DNA of 64,000 nt from Neocallimastix lanati (nom. inval.) (GCA_016946835.1 JACVTC010000001.1:3262501-3326500); one strand, 5' to 3'; counted from the first letter of the stretch, positions 1 through 15,770 are shown. Numbers and translations are program-made. Notes: generated by a model from the letters alone, not told the origin.

Positions 1-210
1 GTTATTGATTATTTATTCCATTTTCTCTATGATGAAATGATTGATAATAAAAAAAAAAAAGTTTATTATTTATAATTTTAAAAGCACATCAAAAAATAAA
101 AATAAAAATAATTTTTTTTTTATTTTTTGACATGACAACATGTTAACTTAATCCATAATTATTTATATATCTAATTAAAAATAAATATTTAAAAAAAAAA
201 AAACGATTAT

Positions 211-254
<44 letters not shown>

Positions 255-2698
255 TTTTATAACTAGAAATAGTAATTCTTTTTGAAAATTCAATATTTTT
301 TTATTATTTTTTAACTTATTATTAAAAAGGGTTGTTTTTATTTTACTTTAATTATAGTTTTTTTTTTTTTTTTTTTTTTACTATTTTTCTTAAAAAAAAA
401 GTTAATGATAATAATAATAATAATAAAGGTTTAGTCGATAAATCTATTTTTATATATAAGTATATAAACATATACATAATAATTAACAGTTGAATTTAAC
501 TCTATATATGTACATATACACACCTATAAATAAATAAAATATTATCTTTTTTAATTAAAAAGATTTTTTAAAATCATTTAAAGAAAATATGATACATATT
601 ATTTTATTTTATTTTATTTTATTTTTTAAGAAAAATTGTTTATACATAAAGAAACCTTTTTTAAATATTAGGTTTAAATAATAAATAAATAAATAAAAAG
701 ATATATATTGATTATAACTAATTTTTAATATTAAATAATTTAAAATAATAAATAAAATAAAGTTAAATATTAGTCATTAACCATTATAAAAATAATAATG
801 ATAATAATGATAATTGTATATAAATACATTTAAATATATAATGAAAAGAGACCTGCCCTCCAATCCCTCCATCCCTCTTCTTCTTCTTCTTCTTCAAATA
901 ATAATAATAATAATAATAACCAATGATTATAGAATTAAATGACAATGATTATCCACACCTAATCTCAATTATTCTAATTTTTTATTTCATTATTATTTAC
1001 TGTATGCCATCCATTCATTTGATGATACTTTTTTTTTTTTCTAAATTAAAAAAATTGGTAATTTATGTATGGTGAAAAAGAATTAAACTTTTTTAACTCT
1101 TAAAACATTTATTAATTATTATTATAAATTATTATTAATGATCGATTAATTAATTAATTATTACTATTAATGATTGATTTAATTATTATAAAAGATTGAT
1201 TTAATTATTATTAATTATTAATAATGATTATTAATAATTTATTTATAATAATAATGATTTATTGTACATTTATTTATTATTTATTATAATAATGATTCAT
1301 TGTACATGAATTATTTATGTAGTATTAAAACTTTCTAAATTTAATATACATTAAAAAAAATTATCTATATATATTACAATATACTATAATATATATTATA
1401 TTGATTATGTCAAAAAATTTTTTTTAATTATTTCCTTTTTAAGTAATAATTAAATTTTATTTTTCAAATTTAATTTAAAATTTTGAAAATTTAAAAAAAA
1501 TGGATAGGATCAAGATATAAATAAATGTGTAAATTGTAATACTAAAAAAGTTCACTTTTAATTCAAAAAAAAAAAAAAAAATAAAAATAAAAATAAAATG
1601 ATATATAATATAATAAATATAATATATATAATACATATAATAAAATATATAATTATTATATATATAATTATTTTAAACTTTTAATTTTTCATTTCATAAA
1701 AGATAATTATAAAATATTTCAACATAATGTAATGTAATATATGTTAACAATAGATTACATAATATAATTGCTAACATATAATAAATAAATAAACTATTAC
1801 AATAATGATGTAAAAAAATAAAAATAAAAAAATGTTTATGAAAACTTTATATATAAAAATATTAATAATAACATTTTTGTTGGTTCAAAATTCAAAATTT
1901 ATATATTAAATAGGAATCGTTTATTTTTATTTTTTTTTTTTTTTGAAACATATATTAATTAATTTTTTCATGAATTATCTACTAATTTACTTTATTATTT
2001 ATTAATTATTATTATTGAATAGAATATTTATTATTATTGAATATAATATTTATTATTATTGAATATAATATTATTTATTACTACTATTGAATAGAATATT
2101 AATTATTGTTACTATTGAATATAGTAATATTATTTATTATTATTGAATTCATTTATGATTTCTATTCATTTATGATTGATTATTACGAATTATAGATTTT
2201 AATAAAACCTTTTATATATATATTTCTTTTTGTATTTAATTGATGAAGATTTAACATTTATTTCATTAGTTTAAAACATTTATTTATTCATATTATTAAG
2301 ATAATATTATATTTTTATTTAATAAATTATAAATTATAAATTATAAAAAAATAAACTATTGTCTTTTTTTTTTTTTTTTTCAATTTAAATTCTATTGAAT
2401 TCAAAAGACATAATTTATTTAATTCCTTTTTTATTTATTGATTTATTTATATTCATTTATTTATATTCATTTATTTATATTCATTTATTTATTTTTAGAT
2501 TAAATAAATTTTTTTAAAAAAAATTTTTTTCTGTATTTGATATTTTTTGTCTTTTTTTTTTTAATTATTATGATTATTATTATTTATTTATTTATTTATT
2601 TGTTGCTTCAGTTTTATATATTAATATTTATTTATTTATTTATTTCATTTTTTTAATCCATTACACAAATTATTATATAATCAATTACAATAATCAAA

Positions 2699-2729
<31 letters not shown>

Positions 2730-4977
2730 TTTTCTGTATTTTTTTAAAATTAGAAGTAGGGTTCTTTTTTTTTTTATAAACATTTGATTTGGTTAGGAAT
2801 ATTTCAATTATTTTTATTATTTATTATTTTATTTTTACTTTCATTTGTATTACCCTAAAATTATTATTATTTGACCATTTTTTTTAAAAAAAATTTTTTT
2901 TTGTGTTTAATTTTTTTTAATTTAATTATTATTTCATTTATTAAAGATCTAACCTTTTTATTAGTTCATGATGATTATTTAATATGAATTATTTACTATA
3001 AACAATTTATTATTATCACATTTTATTTATTAATACAATTACTACCCTTTATTGGGATGATTATAATTATGAAGATGTTTACCCTTTATGATGGTTATAA
3101 TTATGATGATGACTACACTTTTTGATGATTATGATTTATCATTAATCCTTTTTTTTTTTTATGCAATGTTTAATAATTAAAAAAAAATATTCTGTAGATA
3201 ATGATTGCATTTTGTTGTCTTTTTTTTTTAATTTTTAAATTTTTTTTAATATTTTGTTTATGTTTTTTTTTTTTTTGTTATTAAAATTTTATTTATAATA
3301 AAAATAAAAAAAAATAAAAAAAAAATTTTTTAAATTTTGAATTTTAATTTTTTTTTCTCATGGTAAAAACTTTAATTCATAATAAATTTAATAAATTTAA
3401 TAAAATTTAAAATTTGGAATTATGTCTAACTTTTTTTTTTTCAATTTCAATTTCAATTTCAATTGATTGATTGGTTAAAAAAAAAATAAAATAAATAAAA
3501 AAAATTCAACAGTGAAAATAAATTTTTAACAACAAATAAACAAACAAAAAAAAACAAAAAAAAAAAATATTAAAATTATTGGAAATAAAAATAAAAATAT
3601 ATATATATATATATACAAAATTAAGGATAATAATAAATTATAATTGTTATATATTTAAATAATACCGATAATAATAATTAAAAATAATAATAAAATTAAA
3701 AGTAAAAATGATAATAATAATAAATAAATAAATTGTAAAAATTAATACTATTTAATATTTCATAAAAGAAATTAATAATAATTACAAATACAAATATATC
3801 TAATAAATAATATAATATTGACTTTGATGATTAGCAATAAAATCTTATAATTAATATTTTTTTTTTCTTTTTAAAAAAAAATGATCTACAAAAATAAAAT
3901 TTTATTTTTATTATTATTTTTTTTTTAGTTCATAGAAATTATTATTATTTATAGAGAGAAGATGTTGATCTTAATTCTATTATAATTTACTTAATTTTTA
4001 TTCCTATCCATGTAATAATTTTAATTCAATAGTAAATAATGAAGCTTAAATTAAAATCATAATAATAATAATAATCATAAAAACGGATAGGTTTATTATG
4101 TTCTCTTTTGAATTATTCCGTATTCATTTTTTTTTTCAAATTATAATCTTTTATTTCTAAAAAAAAAAAAATATTTCCTACTTTTAATTCTTCTTACATT
4201 ATTTTTATAATATTTTTATTTATCATACGTTATTTGTGGCTATTTATTAATATTATTATTATTATTATTCCTTTATGGAAAAAAAATAAAAACTTCGGAA
4301 ATTAAAAAAAAAAAAAATAAAATATAGGTTCAAAATAATACAACCTATATGAAAAATAGATCATGGGATTTAAATAATTATGTTTTTTTTTTTTTTTTCC
4401 TGTAAATTAATTGTTTTATTGATTTGATTTATTTTATAAAATAATATTTATTTATATCCTTATTAGTCTTTAATATTTGATTTATTAGGATTATCTTTGT
4501 TCATTTATTAAATGTAACCTATGTTATACTACTATTATCTTTGTTATATTAAATGTAACCATATCCTAAATAATTTTATTCTTATATCATAAATAAGAAA
4601 AAAATACAGAAAAAAAAAATTTTTTTTTTTTTTTTTTTGTTATAATTATGATACTAAATAAATTTATTTTATTAAATAAAAAAAATATATATTTAGTGTA
4701 TATATTTATATATTTATATATATATAATTTTTTTGTTCATAAAAATTCAAATATTATATATAAAAAATTTTATTAAAAATTGATATTATTTTAAAAATAG
4801 TAATTAACAATATTTATTTATTGATTGATTATTATATATTTTTTTATTTCCTCATTTTATATTTATCCTAAGGGATATAATCCTTTATTTCAAAAAAAAA
4901 AAAAAAAAAAAAAAAAAACGAAAGAACAAAAAAGAAATTTTATTTTTATTTTCCTTAACGATAATTCTTTTTATTCC

Positions 4978-5017
<40 letters not shown>

Positions 5018-6474
5018 TATAATTTTTATTTATAGGAATAAATTTCATATGTTGAAAAGATATCAATTAATTTAATTAATAATAATAATAATAATAAAAA
5101 ATTAAAAAATAACCACTAAAAATCATAATAAAATATTAATAAAATACAAAAAAACAAAAGATAATATTAATGAGAAAATTAAAACTCTATGATTTTATTT
5201 CATTTTAATATTTAAATATTAAAATAAATTAATGAGGAAATCATCAAATGACCTTGAATTATGATTTAATAATATGGAAAATAATAAAAAAAAAAAAAAA
5301 AAATGAATGAAATTCCAATAATTAATAAACCATGTTCATTGTTTAACAATCATTTTTAATTATTTCTTTTATATATTTATTTATTAAAAAAAATTAAATT
5401 AATATTATTTTTATTTAATATCTATAAACTATGATTACTTGAATAAAAGTGATTCATATTATCAATTTTGGTTTGAATATGATTATTTTTTCATTTCCTT
5501 TTTTTTTTTTTTATTTCTTTTATATATTATTAAAGGATTTACAGTTATATATATACCTTAATCACTTTCAGGTATATATCTAAATATTAATAATTTGAGT
5601 TTTACTCAACAACAAACACCACAAAATTCATAACTTTACCTTTAATTCTTAATTTTTTTAATTCTTTATTTTTTTTTTTTTTTTTTTTATTTCTTGATAT
5701 TCTATAAATAATCAAATAATATACAATAAAATTTATTTATTGGTTAATAATTATTAATTAATAAATAAATTTAATTAATTAATATTTTATTTAATTTATA
5801 TTTTATTTTTATTTTTATTTTTATTTTTATTTTTCGAATTTTCATTTAATATAAAATATATTAAAATATATATAATATAAAAATTTTGAATATATTATAA
5901 TTAAAATTTTTAATTTTAAAGATAATTTAAAATAAATTTATATTTAATATTTAATACTAATTTTTTTTTAATATTTATGGAAATAATAATGAAATAATTC
6001 AAATTTTATTATAAAATATTAGAAAATACAGAAAAAAAAAAATAATATATTTATATCTATATATTATATATAAAAGAAAAAGGTTGAATAGAACAATAAA
6101 AATAAAAATGATAATTGATTTATTGATAATTTTATTAATAAACTATATATACTAATTATTATTTAATAATTAAATAATATATAATATTATTAAACGATAT
6201 TTAATATTAATAAATAATAATAGTATATTAATATCAATATTAAATATCAAATATCAAATAATATTAAATAATAACTAATATTAATAATAAATAATAAATA
6301 ATAAGCGATATTTAATATTTATATTAATAAATAATACTAATTATTGAAATGATATAAATCTTTATTTTCAAAAAAAAAAAAAAGTCAACCTTGTTTAAAC
6401 TAACTTTTGTTTAGAAAAAAAAAAGTTTTTTTTTATTATATATTAGATATTGATTAATTAGAATTTAAATTATA

Positions 6475-6505
<31 letters not shown>

Positions 6506-7725
6506 GGTCAAGTAGTTAATAAATGATTATTATAACTTTTAATTGTTTATTTTTCTAATCTAATTAATTTGTTATTTTATTGCTATTAAATTGGTCACTT
6601 TAAATAATACTAAATTTATTAACTTTTTTTTTTTATTTTTATTATTTTTTTTTATTTTATTTTATTTTATTTTTTTATTTTTTATTTAATAATCTTAATT
6701 ATTAAGAATTAAATATAGTTTATTTTTTCATTTATTTACTTTTTTATGTTGCTTTTCCTACTTATATTAATTATGATATTCTCTTTTCTTTATATTTATT
6801 TAAAAGGTTTATTTATATGATACATCTACTCTATAACCAACTTTTCCCTTAAAAAAAAAAAATTATCAATGGATCAATTCTTTATTTATTAGTAGTATTA
6901 ATTATTATTATTATTATTTTTTTATTTTTGGTATATATTTAATATATTGATATATATATTGATATATATATTGAATATATACCAAAAGGATAAACAAAAA
7001 AAACAACCAACCAACCATTTAACATATTATACATAAAAAAAAAAATTTTTTTTTTAATTTTACCATTTCTGTATTTATTAATAAAATTTTTTAAATTTTA
7101 TTTTTTTTTCTGTGTACATTTAAACATTTTATTTTATTGTATAATAATTATTTTCATATATTACAATATATTGTATTATATGTTATTTGAAAAACTTTAA
7201 TTTATTAATTTAATTTAATTTTGTTGAATTAATTAATTCATTAATTTTTAATTAATTATTTAATATTCATTTTATTCGTTTTTTTTTTTTTGAAATGATA
7301 AAAAGTTACAAAGGTTGAATTAGGAAATCACCAAAAATGGTAAAGGAAAATCAACTTATAAAAAAAAAATAAAAAAATAAAAAAAATAAAAAAAAACAGA
7401 TATCAAGTAAACAATACACTTTTTTAATTAAAATTTATGAGATTGATGTTGAAGCTAAAGCAAAAAAAAAACTCAGTTGGGACAGTATATGGACTGGCTT
7501 TATTAAAAGGGGTATCCGTATTTAGGCCCAAAGAAAAGCTTGAAAAATGCATCATTTCCTTATCTTTTAGTAGAAAAGAGGAAAAAAAAATTTTTTTAAT
7601 TTTTATTAGGCTTTTTAGTTTATGTCACAGTAGACTATTAATTCTCAGCCTGGTTAAACCCAACTGCTGACCAAATTTACAGTAAACCCAATTCATTATA
7701 AAAATTGTTTTTTATTTTTTATTTA

Positions 7726-7756
<31 letters not shown>

Positions 7757-8006
7757 TTATTTTTATTATTTTTTTTTACTTTCATAAATTACATTATATT
7801 TTAATGTATTATTTTTTTTTTATGCAAAAAAACCATAAAATTTTTAAATTTAAAATTTAAAATATTATTATAATATAATACAATATAATGTATTATATTA
7901 AACTTTAAAAAAAGGAATTTAAATTTGGATTTATGTGCAATGATGAATTGATGATATATAATTTAATGTCACTCACTTAATGTAATGTAATAAATGAAAT
8001 GCTTAA

Positions 8007-8170
8007 GAAAAATAAAATTAAATAATATAAAAAAATAAAATTAAATAATATAGAAAAATAAAATTAAATAATATAAAAAAATAAAATTAAATAATATAAA
8101 AAAATAAAATTAAATAATATAATAATGAAATTAAATAATATAATAATGAAATTAAATAATATAAAATAAA
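8007..8170. repeat. 22-23 bp AT-rich tandem repeat, about 7 copies
   Basis: The unit aataaaattaaataatata is repeated head to tail about seven times. Small indels and one T/A-to-G variant distinguish the copies, and later copies carry aatgaaattaaataatat. It lies in intergenic DNA and no function is implied. Confidence 0.75.
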
Positions 8171-8366
8171 ATATAAAAAAAATATAATAAAAAAGTTAAT
8201 AATTATAATAATAGTTAATTAATAAATTTATTAATTAATTAATTGATTAATTAATAAATACTTAAATGAATAGTAAATTCCTTCATTAATGAGTTTAAAA
8301 AAAAAAATTAAAATTCAAATGATCTTGTATTATTATGGTCATATTAAAATAATTAAAGTTTGAAAA

Positions 8367-8405
<39 letters not shown>

Positions 8406-10139
8406 GTAAGTAAATAAATAAGTAAATGAATAAATAAAATGTTTTAAATTTAAAACTAAATGAAAATAAACATATATTTATTTATATTTATTTATAATAA
8501 TAGACAATTAATAAGAATTAATTATAAAAAAATTTTTTTTATAGTCAAAAAGTCACTAATAATAATTAAAATATTATAAAACCATCAATAATAAAATAGA
8601 AAAATAAAATAAAATAAAATAATTATTATAAAAGTAATTTTAAATAAAAATAAATAGTAAAACTAACAAATAAACAAAGCTTTTAAATAAGAATGATAAA
8701 TGATTTTTAAGTAATAATAATAAAATAGTAAAATAATAAAATATTAATTATTAATTTTTTATTTTTTTTTTTTTTAAACTTTTTTTTTATTATTATTTTT
8801 ATGTTAATTTTTATGTTAATTTTTTTTTTTTTTTTAAAAAAAAAGTTAAATTGAAGGTCATATTACAAATAAATAAACAAATAAAAAAAAGTAGAAATAA
8901 AAAAGAAAAAAATTTTTTTTTCATAGAATTCATAGAAATGGCAATGACATAATAAAAAATAATAAAAAAAAAAAATAACTTTAATATTTCGGGAAAGTAC
9001 GAAAGAAAGGAATCAGAGATCAATCTTTTAGGATGATGATGATGATGATTCCATTATAAAATTAATAATAAAATAAATAATAAATAATAAAATAAATAAT
9101 AAATAATAAAAATACATAATAAAATAAAATTAAATAAAATAAAAAAAAAAAAAATTTTTTTTCTATGAAGGCTATCAATTATTAATTCTGTCTATTTAAT
9201 TAGGATCAAATAGTAATTAATTAATTTATTATTACTAATCTTTATAAATCATTCCCTATTTTTTAATCATAGTTATCTGTTTATCACTCATTCCATCTTA
9301 TATTTTATATTTTATTAATTTTATATTTTATATTTTATATTTGATATATTATTATTTAATAAAAAAAAATTAAAAAAAAAAAGGATGTATTAATGTATCT
9401 CCATGATCATTTTTTTTTTAAAAAAAAAAAAAAGAAATCTAATTTGATATAAAATAATGATTAACTATAATATATTTCACTCTTTTAAAGATTTGGGTTG
9501 TATAATTAATAAATAAAAAATATTAATTCATAATTAAATCAGGTTTTGATAATTTATAACTCACATTAAAAACCCTTTCACTAAAAATCCTTTTACTATC
9601 TATCTATCTATCTATATTTTAAAAAAATATTTTAGGATGATTTAGGAACAATTAAAAAAAAATTTAAACTGTTCATTAAATAATTATCATCATAATGACT
9701 CTAAAAGATGTTTATTTAATTATTAATAAGGCTTCTTTATCCTCCTTCAAGATGCCTTCTTTATTATGAATTATAATTTTTTTTTTTCACAAATATTAAT
9801 GGTGTATAATTTATATAACTTTTTAATATTTTTATTAATATTATTATTATTTTTTCATTTTCATTTTATTTATCATTTTTATTCTTTTTACTAGTCATTA
9901 GAGTTTATGATAATATATTATTCATTTATTATGTAGATATTAATATATAATAAATATTTATTATTTGTGTTGAGTAATTAATTAGTTTTATCAATATATA
10001 TATATATTTATTTTATTTTATTATTTTATTATTATTACTATTAATTTTATTACTATTAATTTTATTACTATTAAGTTTATTATTATAATTACTAATTTCA
10101 ATATAATTATATATTATATCAATATTTTTATTATAAACT

Positions 10140-10260
10140 TTATTAATATTTTTATTATAAAATTTATTATATATTTTATTATAAAATTTATTATATATTT
10201 TATTATAAAATTTATTATATATTTTATTATAAAATTTATTATATATTTTATTATATATTT
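10140..10260. repeat. 24 bp AT-rich tandem repeat
   Basis: About four copies of a unit close to ttattataaaatttatta plus tatattt. It is embedded in a longer TTA/ATT-rich tract that runs to about 10500. Confidence 0.7.
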
Positions 10261-12134
10261 TATTAATATTTTTATTGTTATCATATTAATATTAATATTA
10301 TATTAATATTTTATTAATATAATATTTTATTATTAATATTATTTTAATATTTTATTATTAATATTTTATTATTATTTTGTTATTTGTTTTATTAATAATT
10401 TTATTATTAATATTTTATTATTAGTTTTATTAAATTAATATTATTATTTTTATATTAATATTTTATTATTATTAATATTTTTATTAATATTTTATTTTTA
10501 TTTTTTTTTTCGTAATATTCCTCTCATATTGTTTTTTATGTGTTTTAATTTTTATTTTTAATATGAAAAGAAAAAACTGTAAATTTCAATTTAATTTTCA
10601 ATATATTACATATATTATATAATATATTTAAATAATATATTAAATTAATATATTTCTTTATAAACTTAATTGACAATTTTAATTAAACTTTGACTATTTT
10701 CTAAGAAAGTATTTATTGATTAATTTATTATAAATTAGAGTTCAAATTGATTATTTATGGTGTTAAAATTAATTACTAATATATTATATTAATATTCATT
10801 AAAAATTCATTAGATAGATTAGATTATAATGTAATATGATAACTTATTATATTATTCCTATATTTAAGATAAATTATTTTCATAAATTTATTAGAAATTC
10901 AAAAAAAGGAAAAGTTTATTTTATAGTTAATTTTATTTTTTATAAACAAAGAAATGTACATATATCAAATCTGTATACTTTATAATTTTTCAATAAAATT
11001 CATAATATATTATATTTATATTTTAATATATTATACAATAGAGTTATCTATTTTAATTTAATAGATTACAAATAGTATTGTCAAAAGATAATATTGAGTT
11101 TTATTATTAAAAAAATTTTTTTTTGTTGTTCAGCATTCTTATGAAATAATATGACCTAATATATTAAATTATATTGTATATATATTATAAAATATATTAT
11201 TTTTTAAGAAATATTTTTATTTTATAGTTTATAAAAAATTTTTTTTCTTCTAATTGTTTTGATAATTTTTAAGATTTAAAATTTTTAATCCACTAAAATT
11301 TCATCTTATTTAAATATAATATATTATACAATATACTGTAATTATATTATTATTATATATCCTTTTTTGAATTTAATTTTTTCTGCCAAAACTTTTTTTT
11401 TTCAGTTTGACCCATTTATTGAATTCAATAATATATTATAATATATTATAGAATTTAATTTTTTCATTTTTTTTTTTTTTTTTTTTATTTTCGTTTTATT
11501 TTATATATAATAAAATAATATAAAATTTATAAATTTTTTTTTTTTTTTTTATTTTTATAGTTTAAATCTTAATTATTATAAAATTTAAAGTTTTTTTTTT
11601 TTTTTTTTAATTTAATTGATATAATAAATAATTCAAATCTATAATGAATCATATATTCCTATATATTCTATTTATATAAAAATTAAAATGATTTATTTGT
11701 CTTTAAATTTTTTTTTTTTAGTATAAAAGAGAAAAATTTTTCTTTTAAAAAAAATTTTTTTTAATCATTAATATTTTATTAATTGTATTATCAAGAAATA
11801 AATTTGATTTTCAACTATTATATAAAAAAAAGTTTTGAAGGTGTAATTTTTCTATAAATAATATATAATAATAATTATATATTTTGGGAAATTTAACCAA
11901 AAACAAACGAACAAAAAAAGAACCAAATAAAAAAAAAAAAACTGCAAATATTTTGATAAATAAATAAAAAAAAATTATTAAATATTTAGCAAATAAAAAA
12001 AATTTAAACACTGAAAAAAAATCTAAAAAATACTATTAGAAATTCAATAGTAAAAAAAAATTATAAATAAACCAAAAAAAAAAAACTCTTATATAAATAT
12101 TATTTTATATCACTTATTATAAATATTTTTGAAG

Positions 12135-12398
12135 ATGCAAACTTTCCCACATCCAATTTTAAGAAGAAAAACCTCTGTTGAATCTGATAATACTGATAGC
12201 TCTGAAACCTCTTCTGTATCTAGTATATCTGAAAAGAGAGTCAGTTTCTGTGAAACTCCAGATACTTACACTATGATGTCTGAAGAAGAATATGATAGAA
12301 AATCAGTTCCACTCTCAAGATTGTATTATAAGGATTACTGTGAATTACGTCTTATGCGTATGCAAATGACACCAGGAGCATACATTTTTGAATGTTAA
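12135..12398 (+). CDS. Small protein with RVSF (PP1-docking type) motif
   Basis: Single-exon frame of 87 residues. An in-frame TTG lies six bases upstream, but the first ATG is at 12135, directly after ..gaag, so a 3' splice site just before the ATG cannot be excluded. Residues 10-14 (RRKTS) look like a basophilic-kinase site. Residues 17-33 are Ser/Thr/Glu-rich. Residues 34-38 (KRVSF) match the RVxF docking motif by which regulators bind protein phosphatase 1. The C-terminal half (SEEEYDRKSVPLSRLYYKDY) is compact and charged, like a conserved short linear domain. In families with such RVSF-plus-EYDR arrangements the role is PP1 binding; applying that here is inference. There are no membrane segments. 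The composition is clearly less AT-biased than the flanks, which supports a real gene. No enzyme function can be assigned. Confidence 0.7.
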   Translation: MQTFPHPILRRKTSVESDNTDSSETSSVSSISEKRVSFCETPDTYTMMSEEEYDRKSVPLSRLYYKDYCELRLMRMQMTPGAYIFEC

Positions 12399-12515
12399 TA
12401 ATGATGTTGGTTATACATGAAATATATAAAAAATTATAAATATTATCAAATAATGATGTCATAATCAAGTAATCAAATAATCAAAAAAAAAAGATAAAAG
12501 AAGAAATATTTTAAT

Positions 12516-12549
12516 TAAATAAATACTATGAAGTCATAGTATTTATTTA
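12516..12549. repeat. Perfect inverted repeat, 16 bp arms, 2 bp spacer
   Basis: Arms taaataaatactatga and tcatagtatttattta flank a 2-base spacer (ag). It lies about 120 bp past the stop of the RVSF gene, so if transcribed it would form a strong hairpin in the 3' UTR or near the 3' end. Any role in 3'-end formation or mRNA stability is inference. Confidence 0.8.
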
Positions 12550-13592
12550 TTTATAGAAAAGATAAAGATTTTTTGATTCTTTTTAAATTAAAATCTATAT
12601 ATATATATGAAAGAGAAGAGAAAGACCTTTATTTATATAAATATATATACTTTTTTATTTTTATTATTTTAAACAATCGAAAATCATAAACAAAAATGAT
12701 ATATAAACGAGGGTTTAAAATAAATATATAGAAATTACTATTTATACCAAATATTTTAATGTAAAATGTACTATAAAAAAAAGCATGGAAGGAAATGTTA
12801 TTTACAAAAAGGGATGAAATCATGGGCGCTTTTTTTTTTTTTTATGTTATAATGTTCTATTAATTTAAAATAATTCATATCTTAATTTAATTATATAAAT
12901 AACGATAATTTAAATAAATAAAAAAAATATATATAAAAAGTTTTTTCTTTCGTTCTTTTTTTTTTTTTTTAAATAAAATTATCAACATTTAATTAGCAAA
13001 AAGAAAAAGTTCTAAATTATTTTTTAGTGTCTTTTTTTATTTTATATTATTTTAAAATAAAAAAAATAGTAAAAAAAAAAAAAATGTATAAAATAAAAAA
13101 GAATTAAATGTTGATTAAAAAAAAAAGAAAGAAAAAAGAAAGAAATGAAAAAACGAAATAAAAAAAAAAAAAGTGTTTGTATATAATTTAAAGAAAATGA
13201 TTGAATTGTGTATTAATAAATAATATTCTTATAAAGAGAAAGTGTGAATAATTATTTACATATCTACTTAAAATTACATTTAAATTTCTTTATAAAATAA
13301 TTTCGATGGTTAAATAGGGAAGTCATTTCAAATTTTTATTTTTATTAATTTTTAAATAATTTGATAATTTCATACAAGAACGGACATAGTGAACTAATTT
13401 GTTAGATAACATAAAAGAAAGTAGAGGTAAATGCACAAAATAACGTTTGTAAAATAAAGTGGAAAATGTGTTAATTTATTATTATTATTATTATTATTAT
13501 TAAATTTTTTATTTTTTATTGACATGAAGTAATCATTGATGAATGAAAAGAGTTAGAGACCATTTCTTACTCGAAACGCATTAATATATATG

Positions 13593-13625
<33 letters not shown>

Positions 13626-14320
13626 ATAATGTTAAAAAAAAATTATATATTTTAATTTTATTTTATTTTTTATTTTTTACTTTTATTTTTATTTTTATTT
13701 TTATTTTTTTTTTTTTTTATTAAAATTATTAAATAAAGTTTATTCCTAGTCTATGGACAGAAAAAAAAATTTTTATTTATTTAAAAGGGAGAGAGGAAAA
13801 AAAAAAAAAAAAAAAAAAGACATAGAATAAGTTTAGTTATTTTACATTATATTATATATATATTTTTTTTTTTTATTTTTTATATTTTATTTTATTTTAT
13901 TGATTATATTATGTTTCTTCTATCTTCTTCTTCTTCTTCATATTTTATTTTATTTTATTTTATTGATTACATTATATTTCTTATTTCTTATTTCTTATTC
14001 ATAATTTTTTTTTTTTTTTTTTTTTTTCAATATGTATATTTATTAATCATTTGTATAGAATTTGTGGAAATATCCACTTTTTTTTTTATCACATATATTA
14101 ATTTATATTTATCTAATATTTTTATTTATTTGTAAAATAATTTAACATATATATTATTATTAATATTATTAATATTTTTTTTTAATCATAAATAATTTTC
14201 TATCCATATATATTTTTTTTATTTTTATTTTATTTTATTTTATTTTTTTTTTGATCAATTCAATTAAACGTCATTGATTGGCTAATCCTAATATTTTTTT
14301 TTTATTTTTTATTTTTTATT

Positions 14321-14363
<43 letters not shown>

Positions 14364-15254
14364 TTTCTTATTTATATTATATATATTTTATTTTATTTTA
14401 TTATTTTATATTTAATTTTTTTTTTGTACTTTTAATTATATTAATGTTTTATTATTTCTATTATATTACATTATTTTATTTAATCTGTACTTTTCTTATT
14501 TAATATTCTACTATTTATTTTAATTTTATATTATATTATATTATTTTATTTTATTAAATTTTAATTTATTCAATCTATATACTTTTAATTGTATTAATAT
14601 TCTACTCTTTATTTTATTTTATTCAATCTATGCGTTTAATTGTATTAATATTCTACTATTTATTTTATCTTATTTTATTCAATCTATACTTTTAATTGTA
14701 TTAATATTCTACTATTTATTTTATTTAATTGGTATTTTTCTTATTTAATATTCTACTCTTTATTTTTAATTTATTCAATCTATACTTTTAATTGTATTAA
14801 TAATCAACTATTTATTATATCTTATTTTATTCAATCTATACTTTTAATTGTTTTAATATACTACTATTTATTTCAATTTTATATTATTATATTATATTAT
14901 TTTATCTAACTTTAATTTATTCAATCTGTACTTTAATAATATTTATATTCTATTATTTATTTTATTTTATTTTATTCAATCTATACTTTTAATTGTATTA
15001 ATATTCTACTATTTATTTTATTTAATCTGTATTTTTCTTATTTAATGTTCTACTTTTTATTTTATTTAATCTGTATTTTTTCTTATTTAATATTCTACTA
15101 TTTAATTTATTTAATCTGTATTTTTCTTATATAATATTCTACTATTTATTTTATTTAATCTGTGTTTTTCTTATTTAATATTAAATATTAATGATCGGTC
15201 TGTAGGAGTTTAGGAGTTTAGGAAAATTTGATTTATCATTTTCATTTTCATTTT

Positions 15255-15294
<40 letters not shown>

Positions 15295-15460
15295 GTTTAT
15301 ATTATTATTTTATATATATATATATACTTTTATATTTGTTTTTTTTTACCTTTTATATATATATATATATATATTTAGCGTCTTTTCCGAGCTAGGCAAG
15401 TATATTTTATTTCCTTGTTTCTTTTTATTCTGTTTCTCTCTGTTCCTTTATCCTTCATTT

Positions 15461-15508
<48 letters not shown>

Positions 15509-15733
15509 TATTTATTGTTTTATTTTCTTTTTCTCCATATGAATGAATTGAGTACCTATCTTTTCTTTTCTTCTAATTTAACTGTTTATTACATTAATAC
15601 TTTATTATCTTTATTCTTTTTTTTACTTTATATGAATTTTTACTTTAAAATATTTCCAGTTTAATACATTAATCCCACATCAAAATCTAATTTATTATTC
15701 TCAACGATAGTCAAACTTCAATGTTATGTTATA

Positions 15734-15770
<37 letters not shown>

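Larger units (their letters stand above)
1..12134. other. Gene-poor AT-rich region
   Basis: No gene could be supported in this stretch. It is almost entirely A and T, with poly(T)/poly(A) runs (for example about 40 T at 213-252), trinucleotide and tetranucleotide microsatellites, and short AT tandem repeats. Two less AT-rich islands stand out: 841-1020, with a C-rich pyrimidine stretch and (CTT)n, and about 7300-7690. The longest open frame in the second island starts at TTG and has no recognisable domain. Both strands there can be read for 40-75 codons, so I call no gene. Confidence 0.6.
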
